Below are positions 53,701-61,818 of a DNA stretch of 64,000 nucleotides, one piece after another. The translations under genes were made by a program, and so were the position numbers. A model generated the notes under the pieces. That model had not been told where the DNA came from and made no database searches. It worked only from the letters and a program-made list of their open reading frames with translations. Location of the stretch: contig CP073749.1 of the NCBI GenBank assembly GCA_024398055.1, positions 4,650,594 to 4,714,593 on the forward strand, given 5' to 3'. Each line of letters opens with the position of its first letter. Position 1 is the first letter of the stretch. This stretch comes from a bacterium SCSIO 12741. GTDB lineage: Bacteria > Bacteroidota > Bacteroidia > Flavobacteriales_G > Salibacteraceae.

Positions 53701-54557
53701 AGTAAGGTCTGGTAGTAATAGTTCAAATGCCGCTCCGATAGCTTGTTCTGCTCGTCCTGTAGCCTCAAGTAGAGTTCGATAAAAGAAAAAAGCAAAGCGA
53801 TATGAGGCTTGTGGTTGGAATTGTCCTCGATGGAGCGCTCCACCATTTCAGGAATCAGGTTTACGATGTAGACATATACCTGGTAGAAGCTGTCAAACAG
53901 ATTGTTGAGGCTCTTTATAATGTCAGGTGTGGCGTTTTTTAGAAGCTCCGAGGAATCCTGGCTAATGGAATCCAGTAAATCCTGGGTGGTCATACCCCAA
54001 TCGTGCTCGATTACCGGAGTCATTAAACTTCCTACCGTGCTTTCTGTGGTATCCCCGCTGCATTCTGCAATCCAGGCCATCAGCTTCGAAAAGCTCGCCT
54101 TCAAGCGATTGTTGGTAGCATTGTCCAATTCAAACGACAGCTCGGGTAAGTTAAGCTCCAAGGCCTGTTGGCTCCAATCCTGTAGTTGATTGGCCAAATC
54201 CATCATAAATTGCAGACTCGCCAATACAGCCTTGCGTCGGTCATCGTCATCGGAGCTCTCCAAAACGGCTTCAAACAACTCCATACGTTGATTGCCAATC
54301 AAGTCTAAATTGGTTCGGTAGATGCGGCTCAAGAATATGGAGGGATCATTCACCAATAGCTCGGTCCAATCTCCATCATGCTGATCATTCTGATTGAAGT
54401 ACCAAAGCAACTTGGCGTATTGCGAGCAAAAGTTGGTCAAAGCACCAGCGGTCCACCCACCAACCTTAACCGTGTCAGGCATGAGGGCCTTGATGAGACG
54501 GGTGTCCCGGGTTAGGCCTTGCCTAAAATACCACGCTATGGCTTTATCCTCCTGCAT
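50784..54557 (-). CDS. eCIS baseplate J-like protein, 1257 aa (Afp11-like)
   Basis: This very large protein has a baseplate J/gp47 signature in its C-terminal third (GGGGAETDQEYYVRVSEVLG, then HKNRAITRRDFERLILQEF and PGWLKPGEIVIMVVPKV). The N-terminal part is helical (about 1-270) and the central 600 residues are beta-rich. J-type proteins form the inner wedge that links spike and sheath. Its ATG directly abuts the gp25 stop and its stop is five bases before the fibre-like gene. Confidence 0.88.
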   Translation of the reverse strand: MQEDKAIAWYFRQGLTRDTRLIKALMPDTVKVGGWTAGALTNFCSQYAKLLWYFNQNDQHDGDWTELLVNDPSIFLSRIYRTNLDLIGNQRMELFEAVLESSDDDDRRKAVLASLQFMMDLANQLQDWSQQALELNLPELSFELDNATNNRLKASFSKLMAWIAECSGDTTESTVGSLMTPVIEHDWGMTTQDLLDSISQDSSELLKNATPDIIKSLNNLFDSFYQVYVYIVNLIPEMVERSIEDNSNHKPHIALLFSFIELYLRLQDEQNKLSERHLNYYYQTLLDQQIQPGTADRVFLSLPLRKGAPPTWVPKGTLLAAGKDAQGQDVEFATLTDLLVNHAEITDIRTLILATNTFIEPLYSEGMTTSIYGAIVQPKEVDPAEGWAPFGENYHLRSSMAGVNPQSDLGWVLSAPVLRLETGIRKVQILLKFNPASFQKMDQKISQMVKDSRSSEAFLVSHFFASTFDLSYTSGKVWESIPVYRMGLPQEVPNTLSIEFILSASSAPLTRFAGKPTTVYEESEHPSIKLMLNQKSVYNPYSLICDLVLDQVQINVEVEQVDKLNLYNDLGKIVTGSPFSVFGVNAQIESSFYFGYPELFAKKLNSLNLKFQWMNLPETAGGLTKYYENYGLGITDESFQVDISVLSNYSWEPERNIRQRFPLFATYRSKDQTFLSRDTEMTSLDLDLLRYNYLDNLTDQEVYNSLQQSGFFKLSLCAPMEAFGSEKYPEILTRIAMENIQNKGKQPPVVLSKPFEPKASGFSLSYSAEQTIEVAPGVGMKSGYNSRASLYHIHPFGNHQVFSNGVSENDFWFPHYNGKGYLFLGLEKLQPGEAVNIYLEIASVPSSIAGTPPLVIQWQYLTDDRWMDLHPDHLLMDGTRGFQNSGVIQLQLPRDISFNNSLMPHEKYWFRAVLVDETKPVGNVLYVSTQGIEAIRQGSITSKEPPVLPAGKITQPVQKFPNLDSLVQPFSSFGGGGAETDQEYYVRVSEVLGHKNRAITRRDFERLILQEFQEIYNVRCVTPTQCPGWLKPGEIVIMVVPKVLEPTNLSQFQASSFELDAIKRFIQPLAAPNLNITVRNPLYEELLIKCNICFTESGSDGHFLELLNQAIREFVSPWMVDQSAVPQTNQGIQKDVLLGLIQRQEYVKYVTSFSVIQIFPKEENLYGYYDTAAKNIDYAEIRPSAPWAVLVASNQHQIEVISQEKYEEPSPLSISDMTIGADFIIGSHPEKPPLIRSGAQGATDPKKNYVLVLDKNF

Positions 54558-54998
54558 TTATGATAGCTCAATTTGATAGTCTTCAGTCTTATTCGTAGCC
54601 TCCCTTAGGTAGAAAGGATAAACCATATTGCTCCTGGTGTTGGTTCTCCGAATGGTGTAGTTAAGGTGAATGTAAACCACACCGTTTAGCTGCTCATTGA
54701 TGTCGATTTCGATACTATCGAGGGTAATGCGAGGTTCGTAATGCAATACTGAATACCGAATGCGATCGCCGATAACCTGAACCAAGGAAGTATCAATGTT
54801 TTCAAAAAGCATTTCTCGGAGGGAGCAGCCAAATCGGGGCATCATGACTCTTTCGCCAGGCTCGGTTCCCAACAATACATGAAGGCTTTGGCGTATATCC
54901 TGGTCGTAAGAAACCATTTCTACGCTCGAAGTACTCTTCTGAAAACGCGGAGGAAAGTTCCAACCGGTGCCTAAAAATGATTTGTCTTCGTTCTCCAT
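54558..54998 (-). CDS. eCIS gp25-like baseplate protein (Afp9-like)
   Basis: The 146-residue product has the GPW/gp25 fold pattern: YDQDIRQSLHVLLGTEPGER, MMPRFGCSLREMLFENID, then HYEPRITLDSIEIDIN. In phage T4 and T6SS, gp25/TssE nucleates sheath assembly on the baseplate. It starts seven bases after the VgrG-like gene. Confidence 0.93.
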   Translation of the reverse strand: MENEDKSFLGTGWNFPPRFQKSTSSVEMVSYDQDIRQSLHVLLGTEPGERVMMPRFGCSLREMLFENIDTSLVQVIGDRIRYSVLHYEPRITLDSIEIDINEQLNGVVYIHLNYTIRRTNTRSNMVYPFYLREATNKTEDYQIELS

Positions 54999-55005
54999 TT
55001 TACGT

Positions 55006-56796
55006 TTAGTTTATGCTCACCATGGATCCTTTCAAGGTCAGGTTGCCCGAGGCTTTTACCTCAGCACTGGCACTGCCCGATGCACTAAAGGTGGAATCGG
55101 CTGAAAAGGAAACCTGCTCGCCTGAACCAGAGAGTTTGGAGCTTCCTTTGGCAGTTACCTCTACTCCGCTGATCTCTACATTCTGAGAAGCCTTGATGGT
55201 AATGTTCTTGGCGCTGTTCAATTCAATTCCCGAATCGTTGAAAATGGCCTTGTTGCCGTTTTGATCCTGAATGGTGATGGACTTTTCATCATCACTCCAA
55301 ATCATTTTGTTTCCACCAGGTGTTTGAATGGTAATGATCTTCTTTTCGTCGTTGAATTCGAGTTGCAGCTGGCTTTTGGTGGTTATGGCTTTAATGCTGT
55401 TTTTGTCATCCGGAGTAAATGCCGGATTGTATTTTCCGCTGTACATGCTGCCCAGAATGATGGGGAATGTCGGGTTGTCGTTCAAAAATCCGAGCACTAC
55501 CTCGTCTCCCACTTCGGGGTAGAAAAAGCTACCGGCCCCATTGGTCGCATAGAAGTTACTGCCCAGGCGAGCCCATACACCATCGTCGCCAGATTGGATC
55601 ATGGGTAAAGTCACCAACACCCGAAAGGCATTGTCGGGATCTTTGTCAATTTGCTTGACCACCCCAATTTGCAGTCCGGTTAAGGCCGGAATCAATCCTG
55701 AGGCAGGTGGTTCGTTGATGTCATTGTTTTCATAGAACCAATGCGATTGCAGGCCAAACTCTACCGTGGTGGTCCAGTTAGAATCTTCCACTTCATGGTG
55801 TACCGCAGAAACGAAGGCCGTCCCATTAAACCGTTCTCCTACTCCATTGAGCTCGATCAGGGTATTGGGTTTAACCAGCGAACTGCCCTGAAAACTCACA
55901 CTTCCCCGGTTGCTGGCCAACCTCGAACGTAGCAATTGGGCATCTGCCCAGGCCTTAAGTTCATCCTGAGGCAAGGGGCTTGGCGTTTGTAATTCGTACT
56001 CAGACAAAGACATCACGTCCGACATCTTTTTACCCGTAATGTTTCCTTGAGAATTGACGCTCGGCTCTGAGGACGAAGCGTTAATCACCCTTTGTGTAGC
56101 AGGGTCCCAGGAAGTGGTTCGCACAGACTCGATCTGAGCCCGGGCATTGATCGTGCCATCAAATGACCAAATGTCGTCCCCGTAGGTAAGGCCGAGAACA
56201 GCGCTCCCGGATACTTCTGGTTTTTTCACACCTACCGTACCCGCATCAGCCACTACGATCAATCCGTTGACTTCTGCCCGGGAGACTATGAAATCCCAGT
56301 CGGTGCTGTAATACTGAATGAGTTCTTCATGCTGAACCGAGGTGGAGTCCACATCGGCTGAAAGCCCGCCATCGGAAATAAGTTGACTGATGATGTCGCT
56401 GTCTTTCTTTTTTTGGAAATAAGCGTTTTTCCGCCCCGAGGTAATCTTCACACTCTTGTCGCGGCATTCCACCGTTAAGGTCGAGCCTTGATCGCGGTAG
56501 ATGCTTACTTTCTGGCCCATAATCAGGCCTTTAAAAATCGTTTCGTTGGTGTTGTGGTAGCCGGCCTTAATTTCTATTTCGCTTCCTGGAACGAAGGTGG
56601 ATGAATCGCTAATGGGAAAGTTTTCGGTAGCTGGATTCCCATCCTGGATAACCACTGTGGCTGAGGGTACACGATTAATGGCCTTATCCACTTCTATACG
56701 GGCTACTTGATAAGACCCATCAATTTCGCTGCCTCCAACCAAAATGGTGAAGGAGACTAAATCGGTGTTTTCGTTAACTGGCGAGGGTGCTGACAT
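55006..56796 (-). CDS. eCIS VgrG-like spike protein (Afp8-like)
   Basis: The 596-residue protein has an N-terminal phage GPD/VgrG region (about 10-350), a gp5-type OB fold with RVLVTLPMIQSGDDGVWARL and GDEVVLGFLNDNPTFPIILG (about 385-460), and a C-terminal stretch of short beta-prism repeats such as KSITIQDQNGNKAIFNDSG (about 470-596). It forms the trimeric spike. No extra effector domain follows the prism, so it is not an evolved toxin-VgrG. Confidence 0.93.
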   Translation of the reverse strand: MSAPSPVNENTDLVSFTILVGGSEIDGSYQVARIEVDKAINRVPSATVVIQDGNPATENFPISDSSTFVPGSEIEIKAGYHNTNETIFKGLIMGQKVSIYRDQGSTLTVECRDKSVKITSGRKNAYFQKKKDSDIISQLISDGGLSADVDSTSVQHEELIQYYSTDWDFIVSRAEVNGLIVVADAGTVGVKKPEVSGSAVLGLTYGDDIWSFDGTINARAQIESVRTTSWDPATQRVINASSSEPSVNSQGNITGKKMSDVMSLSEYELQTPSPLPQDELKAWADAQLLRSRLASNRGSVSFQGSSLVKPNTLIELNGVGERFNGTAFVSAVHHEVEDSNWTTTVEFGLQSHWFYENNDINEPPASGLIPALTGLQIGVVKQIDKDPDNAFRVLVTLPMIQSGDDGVWARLGSNFYATNGAGSFFYPEVGDEVVLGFLNDNPTFPIILGSMYSGKYNPAFTPDDKNSIKAITTKSQLQLEFNDEKKIITIQTPGGNKMIWSDDEKSITIQDQNGNKAIFNDSGIELNSAKNITIKASQNVEISGVEVTAKGSSKLSGSGEQVSFSADSTFSASGSASAEVKASGNLTLKGSMVSIN

Positions 56797-56804
56797 AGTT
56801 GTAT

Positions 56805-57470
56805 TTATTTATCAATGGGAGGGAAATACAACACCTGCCCGGGTTTCAGGCTTCTAAAATCATCCAACTGATTGGCCTGAGCCACGTCCATGTAATAGGC
56901 CGGACTCCCGTATATACGGTAGCACATCAAGGGCAAGGTATCTCCAGACTTCACGGTGCGCTCGTGGGTCAGGTCGGGTGAATTCTTATTGGCTTCCAAA
57001 GCCAGCGTACGAGCATCGGTATACTCCTCAAAGCTCACGTTAACCGTTGCACGTAGAGGCGTACCATCGGGCTTAAACAAGGTGTAGGTCAAATCCAGCT
57101 TGGTGAGGCGGCACTTGAAATACAAGGTTCCCCAAGACAGCACAATGTAGTTGCTCTCGTGTACCTTTCCATTGTAGTCGTACACCAGCGACTTAAAAGT
57201 CTTGATCTGATCATTAATAGGCGATGAGCTAATCACCCCGGTGGCATCCAGGGTAAATTCAAAACCTACCGTTTCCGGCTGAATCCGGTCAAACTTAATG
57301 CTCGAACCCGGAGCTCCCTGCGCCGTTTCCTTGTTGTAGCTAATGGAATGATTGTGGGTGTACTTATTGGGGTTTATCATCACCGAAAACTTCGACCCTA
57401 CCTGACTGGAAAAATCCGGTTTGGAATAGGCGTAGATCGTCATTTTCTCCAGTTTTCCACTCGCTCCCAT
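56805..57470 (-). CDS. eCIS LysM baseplate/hub protein (Afp7-like)
   Basis: The 221-residue protein has an N-terminal domain beginning around FSVMINPNKYTHNHSI, as in gp53/Afp7-like baseplate proteins, and a C-terminal LysM motif (VKSGDTLPLMCYRIYG, then VAQANQLDDFRSLKPGQVL). In eCIS this LysM protein helps to anchor the spike to the baseplate. The start follows the DUF5908 stop by three bases. Confidence 0.9.
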   Translation of the reverse strand: MGASGKLEKMTIYAYSKPDFSSQVGSKFSVMINPNKYTHNHSISYNKETAQGAPGSSIKFDRIQPETVGFEFTLDATGVISSSPINDQIKTFKSLVYDYNGKVHESNYIVLSWGTLYFKCRLTKLDLTYTLFKPDGTPLRATVNVSFEEYTDARTLALEANKNSPDLTHERTVKSGDTLPLMCYRIYGSPAYYMDVAQANQLDDFRSLKPGQVLYFPPIDK

Positions 57471-57473
57471 GAC

Positions 57474-57638
57474 TTATCGCTCCGATTTGTTGTTCATTTT
57501 TTCCTGTATCTGAGCCAAACAAGCCCGGACCACTTCTCGTCGTAGCCGGGCTAATTCCTCTTGTGACAGGCCTGCTTGCTGCTGTTTTCGTTCCTGCACG
57601 GTACTTCGTATGACTAATTCCCTGATTTCTATGGGCAT
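57474..57638 (-). CDS. DUF5908 small eCIS protein, 54 aa
   Basis: A 55-codon frame from the ATG at 57638 begins MPIEIRELVIRSTV and continues with a Gln/Arg-rich helix (EELARLRREVVRACLAQIQ) to a TAA at 57474. This opening matches DUF5908 proteins, which I know as short genes between tube and LysM genes in eCIS operons. It fits exactly into the gap, six bases after the second tube gene and three before the LysM gene. Its function is unknown. Confidence 0.85.
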   Translation of the reverse strand: MPIEIRELVIRSTVQERKQQQAGLSQEELARLRREVVRACLAQIQEKMNNKSER

Positions 57639-57644
57639 AAGCAA

Positions 57645-58109
57645 TTAAGATTTCACGGTAAAGTAGCTGTAAGCAAACTTGAGGGTCTCCACCATCAGTT
57701 GATTCTCCATGGAGTTTAAGTTAGACACACTCCAGGCCACTGGCCAGGCATTGGCAAAACTCCACGCCATCAAAGAATTGCCGTCTGAATCGAGGAGATT
57801 TACGGTCACGTTCTTGGTCTGAATGGGTGAATTGAGCCCCCCTCCTATCGTTCCCTTGCACCATTGTGCCAGGCTGGAACCCTTGGCCACAAGGCCACGT
57901 TTGAGTTCCAGGTCCTGGTACTTAGATGCTTTGGGCAACCGGTGTTTAAACCGATTTTCGCCACCCTCCGCAATTTCTTCCACTTCGGTCTCCATCTGAA
58001 TACCGGAGACTTCTTTAAAAGCGAAATCACTTTTGGTGCGAATCCCTTCAAACGATAAGGAGAAGTAAAACCCGGGCGGCGGGTAATACACCTTATCTGC
58101 CTTAGCCAT
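57645..58109 (-). CDS. eCIS tube-initiator-like protein (Afp5-like)
   Basis: This 154-residue phage-tail-tube-fold protein contains FAFKEVSGIQMETEVEEIAE, KASKYQDLELKRGLVAKGS and NSMENQLMVETLKFAYSYF. It is the second tube paralogue, adjacent to the DUF5908 and LysM baseplate genes, so it is probably the first tube ring on the baseplate. Its start overlaps the stop of the main tube gene by eight bases. Confidence 0.9.
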   Translation of the reverse strand: MAKADKVYYPPPGFYFSLSFEGIRTKSDFAFKEVSGIQMETEVEEIAEGGENRFKHRLPKASKYQDLELKRGLVAKGSSLAQWCKGTIGGGLNSPIQTKNVTVNLLDSDGNSLMAWSFANAWPVAWSVSNLNSMENQLMVETLKFAYSYFTVKS

Positions 58110-58560
58110 TTGCTATCGTCAAGCCTTCGTGGGCAATTTCGATGGTTTCAACAGCTACTTCGTTTCCGTCAGATTTCATATCCGTTCCGGTAATTTTAGT
58201 AGGCCATGCATTTTGAAGGGTCCAGGTCATAGTCGGACTCCCCTTCTCATCCAGCAATTTGATTGTTACCGTTACCCGTTTGATGGTATTCAGCTTTATC
58301 TGATCATACCATTTCCAGAAGTTGTTGTCTTTCACAAAAATTCCCTTCTTCAAGGTTACGTTACCGGTTTTGGCGATACCCGGCATTTTGATTGTAGAAA
58401 AGGTTTTACTGTTACTGTGACGGTATTCTATGATTTGTGTTTCGGTATCCAATCCCGAAACTTCTTGAAAGGACAGGTTCTTTTGATCTCCAATGTCTAC
58501 GGTAAAGTAAAACTTGGGTAAGGGCCATACATTATTTTCAGTACTTCCATCTGCTGCCAT
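58102..58560 (-). CDS. eCIS inner tube protein (Afp1-like)
   Basis: The 152-residue protein has the tail-tube pattern LSFQEVSGLDTETQIIEYRH, then GIAKTGNVTLKKGIFVKDN and NEVAVETIEIAHEGLTI. It should polymerise as the Hcp-like inner tube, since it is next to the single sheath gene. The 55-base gap between sheath and tube is the widest within the operon and could allow separate control of the amounts of each. Confidence 0.92.
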   Translation of the reverse strand: MAADGSTENNVWPLPKFYFTVDIGDQKNLSFQEVSGLDTETQIIEYRHSNSKTFSTIKMPGIAKTGNVTLKKGIFVKDNNFWKWYDQIKLNTIKRVTVTIKLLDEKGSPTMTWTLQNAWPTKITGTDMKSDGNEVAVETIEIAHEGLTIANG

Positions 58561-58615
58561 AATTTCTTTGTTTTAAAGTTTTTAAACTACGTTTTGAATA
58601 TTCCAGAATCAGGAA

Positions 58616-60232
58616 TTACGATTTCTGCATTTGTTGTTCAAAGGTGATTTCGATAAACTCAGCCGGACGTGATACGGCTACTTTTACCTGAATCCGCATA
58701 ATTCCTTCCAGAATATCTACTGCGGTCATGGTAGCTCCTAATCCTACTGCTACGCTAAAGGCATCAGCCGGTTTAGATCCTGCCAGGGCCCCTTGCTTCC
58801 AAACATTGGTCAGGAAGTTTTCAATCATACTTTGTACGGAGACCCATGTGTTTTTCACGTTAGGCTCAAATACGTAGGCCTTAGCTGCAAATTTCACAGA
58901 CTGCTCCAGCATAATCATGGTACGGCGAACGCTGATGTATCTCCAATCCAGGCTATTGGCATCCATCGTACGGGCACCCCACACCAAAATACCTTCACCG
59001 GTGAATGAACGAATAGCGTTAACGGCTTTTCCAAAAAGAGGCGCATTCAAATCAGCTTGCATTCCATCGTCGATGATCACGGATGGAGAAACAACAGAAG
59101 CCATGGCCACATTAGCTGGGGCCTTCCATACTCCACGCGTATCATCTACCGAAGTATACACACCGGCCATAGCAGCACTTGGTGGAAGTAGGTTCAATTT
59201 CTCCAAAATCACTCCCATCACGGTTTTGTAATCGGCGATAGCGGTGTTGAGAACGGTATTGATCTCATCTGGAGTGGGTGCAGCAGCAGCTGGCTTCCCT
59301 TTATCAGCAGGAGCGGGCTTATCTCCGTCGGCAGCAGGCTTGTCTCCATCGGCAGCGGGTGCGCTTGACGAGGCCATAGCCGTTACGTAGGTATTTAGGG
59401 TATCGCTCAACTTATTGGCTGTGATGAAATTGGTGCAAATGCCTTGCAACACTTTGATCGAAGCGGAATTTACGTTTTGGTAAGACACCTCCGGAGCTTG
59501 AATAACGGTCGTATTCATCCAGGGATAATAAGCCGCTGAATAATCCAGAAAATCTGAATTCACCTGATTTCTGAAGGTTTCAATCGGCGTTACTGTAGGT
59601 CCATCGGCCAAAAATCCGTCAAATACATCGAGGATGGCTACCCGGTTTTTCATTTTACCACAGTGATCAATCATGGCTCCTTGCAGGGAGTAGCAATTGG
59701 CACCTTTTACGTCATCCTGAACGGCGTCAAACAAAACGGCATCGGGAATAACCAACATGGTAGGCTCCATGGCTTTCTCCAGGGCTGCGATACCAGCATT
59801 GTACGGATCCAGCGAAAAGTCTGGGGTAACAGCGGTTCCGCCATAGGTTCCAACGCTTACGATGTAGCAAGTACCTCCTCCATTTTGGAAAAACCACTTC
59901 ATACAAGTGTGTAGCAGGAAGTTGGTTCCCGCATCTGCCGTTAGGTTATATCCTTGGGTTCCAATGAAGAAATCAGGATCCACGGGTGGATCTGCCTTCG
60001 GATCGTTTTCGGCAAGGGTGTACGTTGTTTTGGGCGCGCCGCCAAAATAAGTTTCGAATTCGAGCATCGAAGTCACCTGAACGGGTGTGTTCTGGAGATT
60101 CTGCCCATCAAAGGTGTTTTGCTGAGTGTAGCCTACAAAAGCAGGGATTGCCGTTTCCACAGCGACCACCGCGTTCGGAAAGGCGTTTTCCTCCTTAATG
60201 TAAACACCGGGTGTTTTGAATGTTACAGCCAT
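58616..60232 (-). CDS. eCIS contractile sheath protein (Afp2/3-like)
   Basis: The 538-residue protein opens with FKTPGVYIKEENAFPNAVV and ends with the conserved sheath core (GILVWGARTMDANSLDWRYI, then VSVQSMIENFLTNVWKQGAL and RPAEFIEITFEQQM). It is the only sheath gene in the locus, where Afp has three. An Ala/Pro/Asp/Lys-rich insert with AADGDKP repeated twice lies at about residues 287-319, within the outer variable domain, and probably faces the outside of the tail. Confidence 0.94.
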   Translation of the reverse strand: MAVTFKTPGVYIKEENAFPNAVVAVETAIPAFVGYTQQNTFDGQNLQNTPVQVTSMLEFETYFGGAPKTTYTLAENDPKADPPVDPDFFIGTQGYNLTADAGTNFLLHTCMKWFFQNGGGTCYIVSVGTYGGTAVTPDFSLDPYNAGIAALEKAMEPTMLVIPDAVLFDAVQDDVKGANCYSLQGAMIDHCGKMKNRVAILDVFDGFLADGPTVTPIETFRNQVNSDFLDYSAAYYPWMNTTVIQAPEVSYQNVNSASIKVLQGICTNFITANKLSDTLNTYVTAMASSSAPAADGDKPAADGDKPAPADKGKPAAAAPTPDEINTVLNTAIADYKTVMGVILEKLNLLPPSAAMAGVYTSVDDTRGVWKAPANVAMASVVSPSVIIDDGMQADLNAPLFGKAVNAIRSFTGEGILVWGARTMDANSLDWRYISVRRTMIMLEQSVKFAAKAYVFEPNVKNTWVSVQSMIENFLTNVWKQGALAGSKPADAFSVAVGLGATMTAVDILEGIMRIQVKVAVSRPAEFIEITFEQQMQKS

Positions 60233-60253
60233 ATCGATTGAGAGATTAAAAGA

Positions 60254-61240
60254 TTATACATAGACATAAATTTCAGAATAGTAGGCCTCGGTCGATCCAT
60301 TGGGCGGCGCCTTGAGACGTGCCGTGCCGGCCGGAGGCAGATTGAGTGATTGGCGATCGGCAAAAAGTCCGTTTTCGGAGGAGGTAATCTCCAGTTGAAA
60401 ATCTTGCTGCGATCGCTGTTGGAGCGCTAGGGTTTGTAGCGAGGTAAACTGCCGGGCAGAAGAACTATCGGGCAGGGTTACGTTTCCGTTGAATTCGAAG
60501 TGGGTTTCCCCAGTAAAATCGGTGATATTGAGTTCGGCTTGTGGGGATAGATTTTTGGCTACCACCAAATATTGCCAATAGGTTTTGCGAGCTGCAAAGG
60601 GCAACTTATACTCTATTTCCTTGCCAGCGAGGTTACAGGGTATATCGATCAAACCGATCATTCCCGGCTGAACCCAGTTTAGGGCCAGAAAAGAAAAGAC
60701 AACTTTATCTCCCTGATTTAATTCATAGCCGCCTTCGGGCCAGGATCTAAGATCTACGGATACCTTCCCATCCAATACGGATAGGGTTTGAATGGTTTTG
60801 CCGTGGTAGTTCAAAGTAAGCTCTTCGGCTGTATTTCCACTGGGCAAGGTGTAGATAAAGGCCTTGGGCTGGGCGGCACGTAAATCAGATGCCCCTGCCT
60901 CTACCCCCTTACTCAAAGTGGTTTGCCCTGAGGCTGGTGAAAAATAGAATTGCTGATCAAAGAAGTTGAGATCTTTCGGAACTTCGGTACGATTAATAAA
61001 GTTGTCGTCTTCCTCAATAACCCGAAAGGTGAGCCATACGGTTTCGTCTTCGGGTTGCCCTTTGTAAAAAATTCCAGCCCGTGGCCCAAAGGTGTGAAAG
61101 AGCAGATCTCTGTTGTTCATCAATTCTTTGGTACTTAGGGTGGGTGCAAGGCTTAGGTGAGGGTCGTTTTGATCGGTGTAGAAACTATGGGTGCAGCTGA
61201 TTCCAAAAAGTCTGTTGTATGTCTGTTCGGGTGTATTCAT
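60254..61240 (-). CDS. eCIS-associated protein of unknown function, 328 aa
   Basis: The 328-residue protein contains RLFGISCTHSFYTDQNDPHL and SLAPTLSTKELMNNRDLLFH near its start and beta-rich domains afterwards. I associate this start with proteins encoded beside DUF4255 and sheath genes in eCIS loci, but no function is known to me. The position, between the cap-type protein (five bases) and the sheath (21 bases), makes a role at the distal end or in sheath assembly possible. Confidence 0.75.
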   Translation of the reverse strand: MNTPEQTYNRLFGISCTHSFYTDQNDPHLSLAPTLSTKELMNNRDLLFHTFGPRAGIFYKGQPEDETVWLTFRVIEEDDNFINRTEVPKDLNFFDQQFYFSPASGQTTLSKGVEAGASDLRAAQPKAFIYTLPSGNTAEELTLNYHGKTIQTLSVLDGKVSVDLRSWPEGGYELNQGDKVVFSFLALNWVQPGMIGLIDIPCNLAGKEIEYKLPFAARKTYWQYLVVAKNLSPQAELNITDFTGETHFEFNGNVTLPDSSSARQFTSLQTLALQQRSQQDFQLEITSSENGLFADRQSLNLPPAGTARLKAPPNGSTEAYYSEIYVYV

Positions 61241-61245
61241 TAATC

Positions 61246-61818
61246 TTAACGGGCTTGACCCTGTGTTCCCTGGACATTGGGCAGTGATTCTACAATTTTT
61301 CCATCCTGGAAATTCAACATACGTACTTTGTAGATGACCGAAGGAAGATATCGAGCCCCTACAACGCCCCAGAAGTGACTCATATCCTGCATATTGAGAT
61401 TTACTACTTCGAGGGTAATTTTATTTATCGATTCTGGCATGTCGGGTGTATTCTCACTGGTAAACACCGGCTTGCCTTGAAAAAAAGAAATGGCTTCTGA
61501 TATAAACTTGAGCGATTCATCGTAGTTGTCCGGATTGAAGTAAGCCGAACACATCACATACAAGTTGAGCTGAATGGAAGGAAACTGCCTACCTGACATG
61601 GCGGCACCTCCGGAAACAAAATTGGCATTGACCCTGCGGTTAGTTTCATGCTCAAGGTTGACCAGAGAAAGCAAAATTTTGTCGTTAAACTCAACGGGAA
61701 GCTGTCCTTCTGGTGAAGAGACACCAGATAACATAACCCGATCTGATGGGGTGGATAAACGGAGCCGAATGTGCTGATTGAGCTCGTTTCGCAGAATGTT
61801 TAAGGCGTCGTATATCAT
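61246..61818 (-). CDS. eCIS cap/terminator protein, DUF4255 (Afp16/Pvc16-like)
   Basis: The 190-residue protein begins IYDALNILRNELNQHIRLRL and has the DUF4255/Pvc16_N pattern (FNDKILLSLVNLEHETNRRV, then LNLYVMCSAYF and LEVVNLNMQDMSHFWGVVGA). In Afp and AlgoCIS the equivalent protein terminates or caps the tube and sheath. It is the first gene of the operon; about 350 bases separate it from the TetR gene. Confidence 0.9.
   Translation of the reverse strand: MIYDALNILRNELNQHIRLRLSTPSDRVMLSGVSSPEGQLPVEFNDKILLSLVNLEHETNRRVNANFVSGGAAMSGRQFPSIQLNLYVMCSAYFNPDNYDESLKFISEAISFFQGKPVFTSENTPDMPESINKITLEVVNLNMQDMSHFWGVVGARYLPSVIYKVRMLNFQDGKIVESLPNVQGTQGQAR

Larger units (their letters stand above)
41768..61818 (-). 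other. Extracellular contractile injection system (eCIS) locus
   Basis: Fifteen genes on one strand, most separated by fewer than 25 bases or overlapping, encode the parts of a phage-tail-like contractile nanomachine: cap (DUF4255), sheath, tubes, LysM and gp25 baseplate proteins, VgrG spike, baseplate J and a second wedge protein, tape measure, and AAA+ ATPase. There is no portal, capsid or terminase gene and no T6SS TssJLM membrane complex, which separates it from prophages and canonical T6SS. The AAA+ ATPase, DUF4255 and DUF5908 genes are hallmarks of Afp/PVC/MAC/AlgoCIS-type systems. Confidence 0.93.

Noticed and set aside
41768-61818. Interpretation as a prophage or as a canonical type VI secretion system
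   Set aside because: No capsid, portal, terminase, lysis or integrase genes, and no TssJ, TssL or TssM membrane-complex genes; the DUF4255 and AAA+ ATPase genes fit eCIS.
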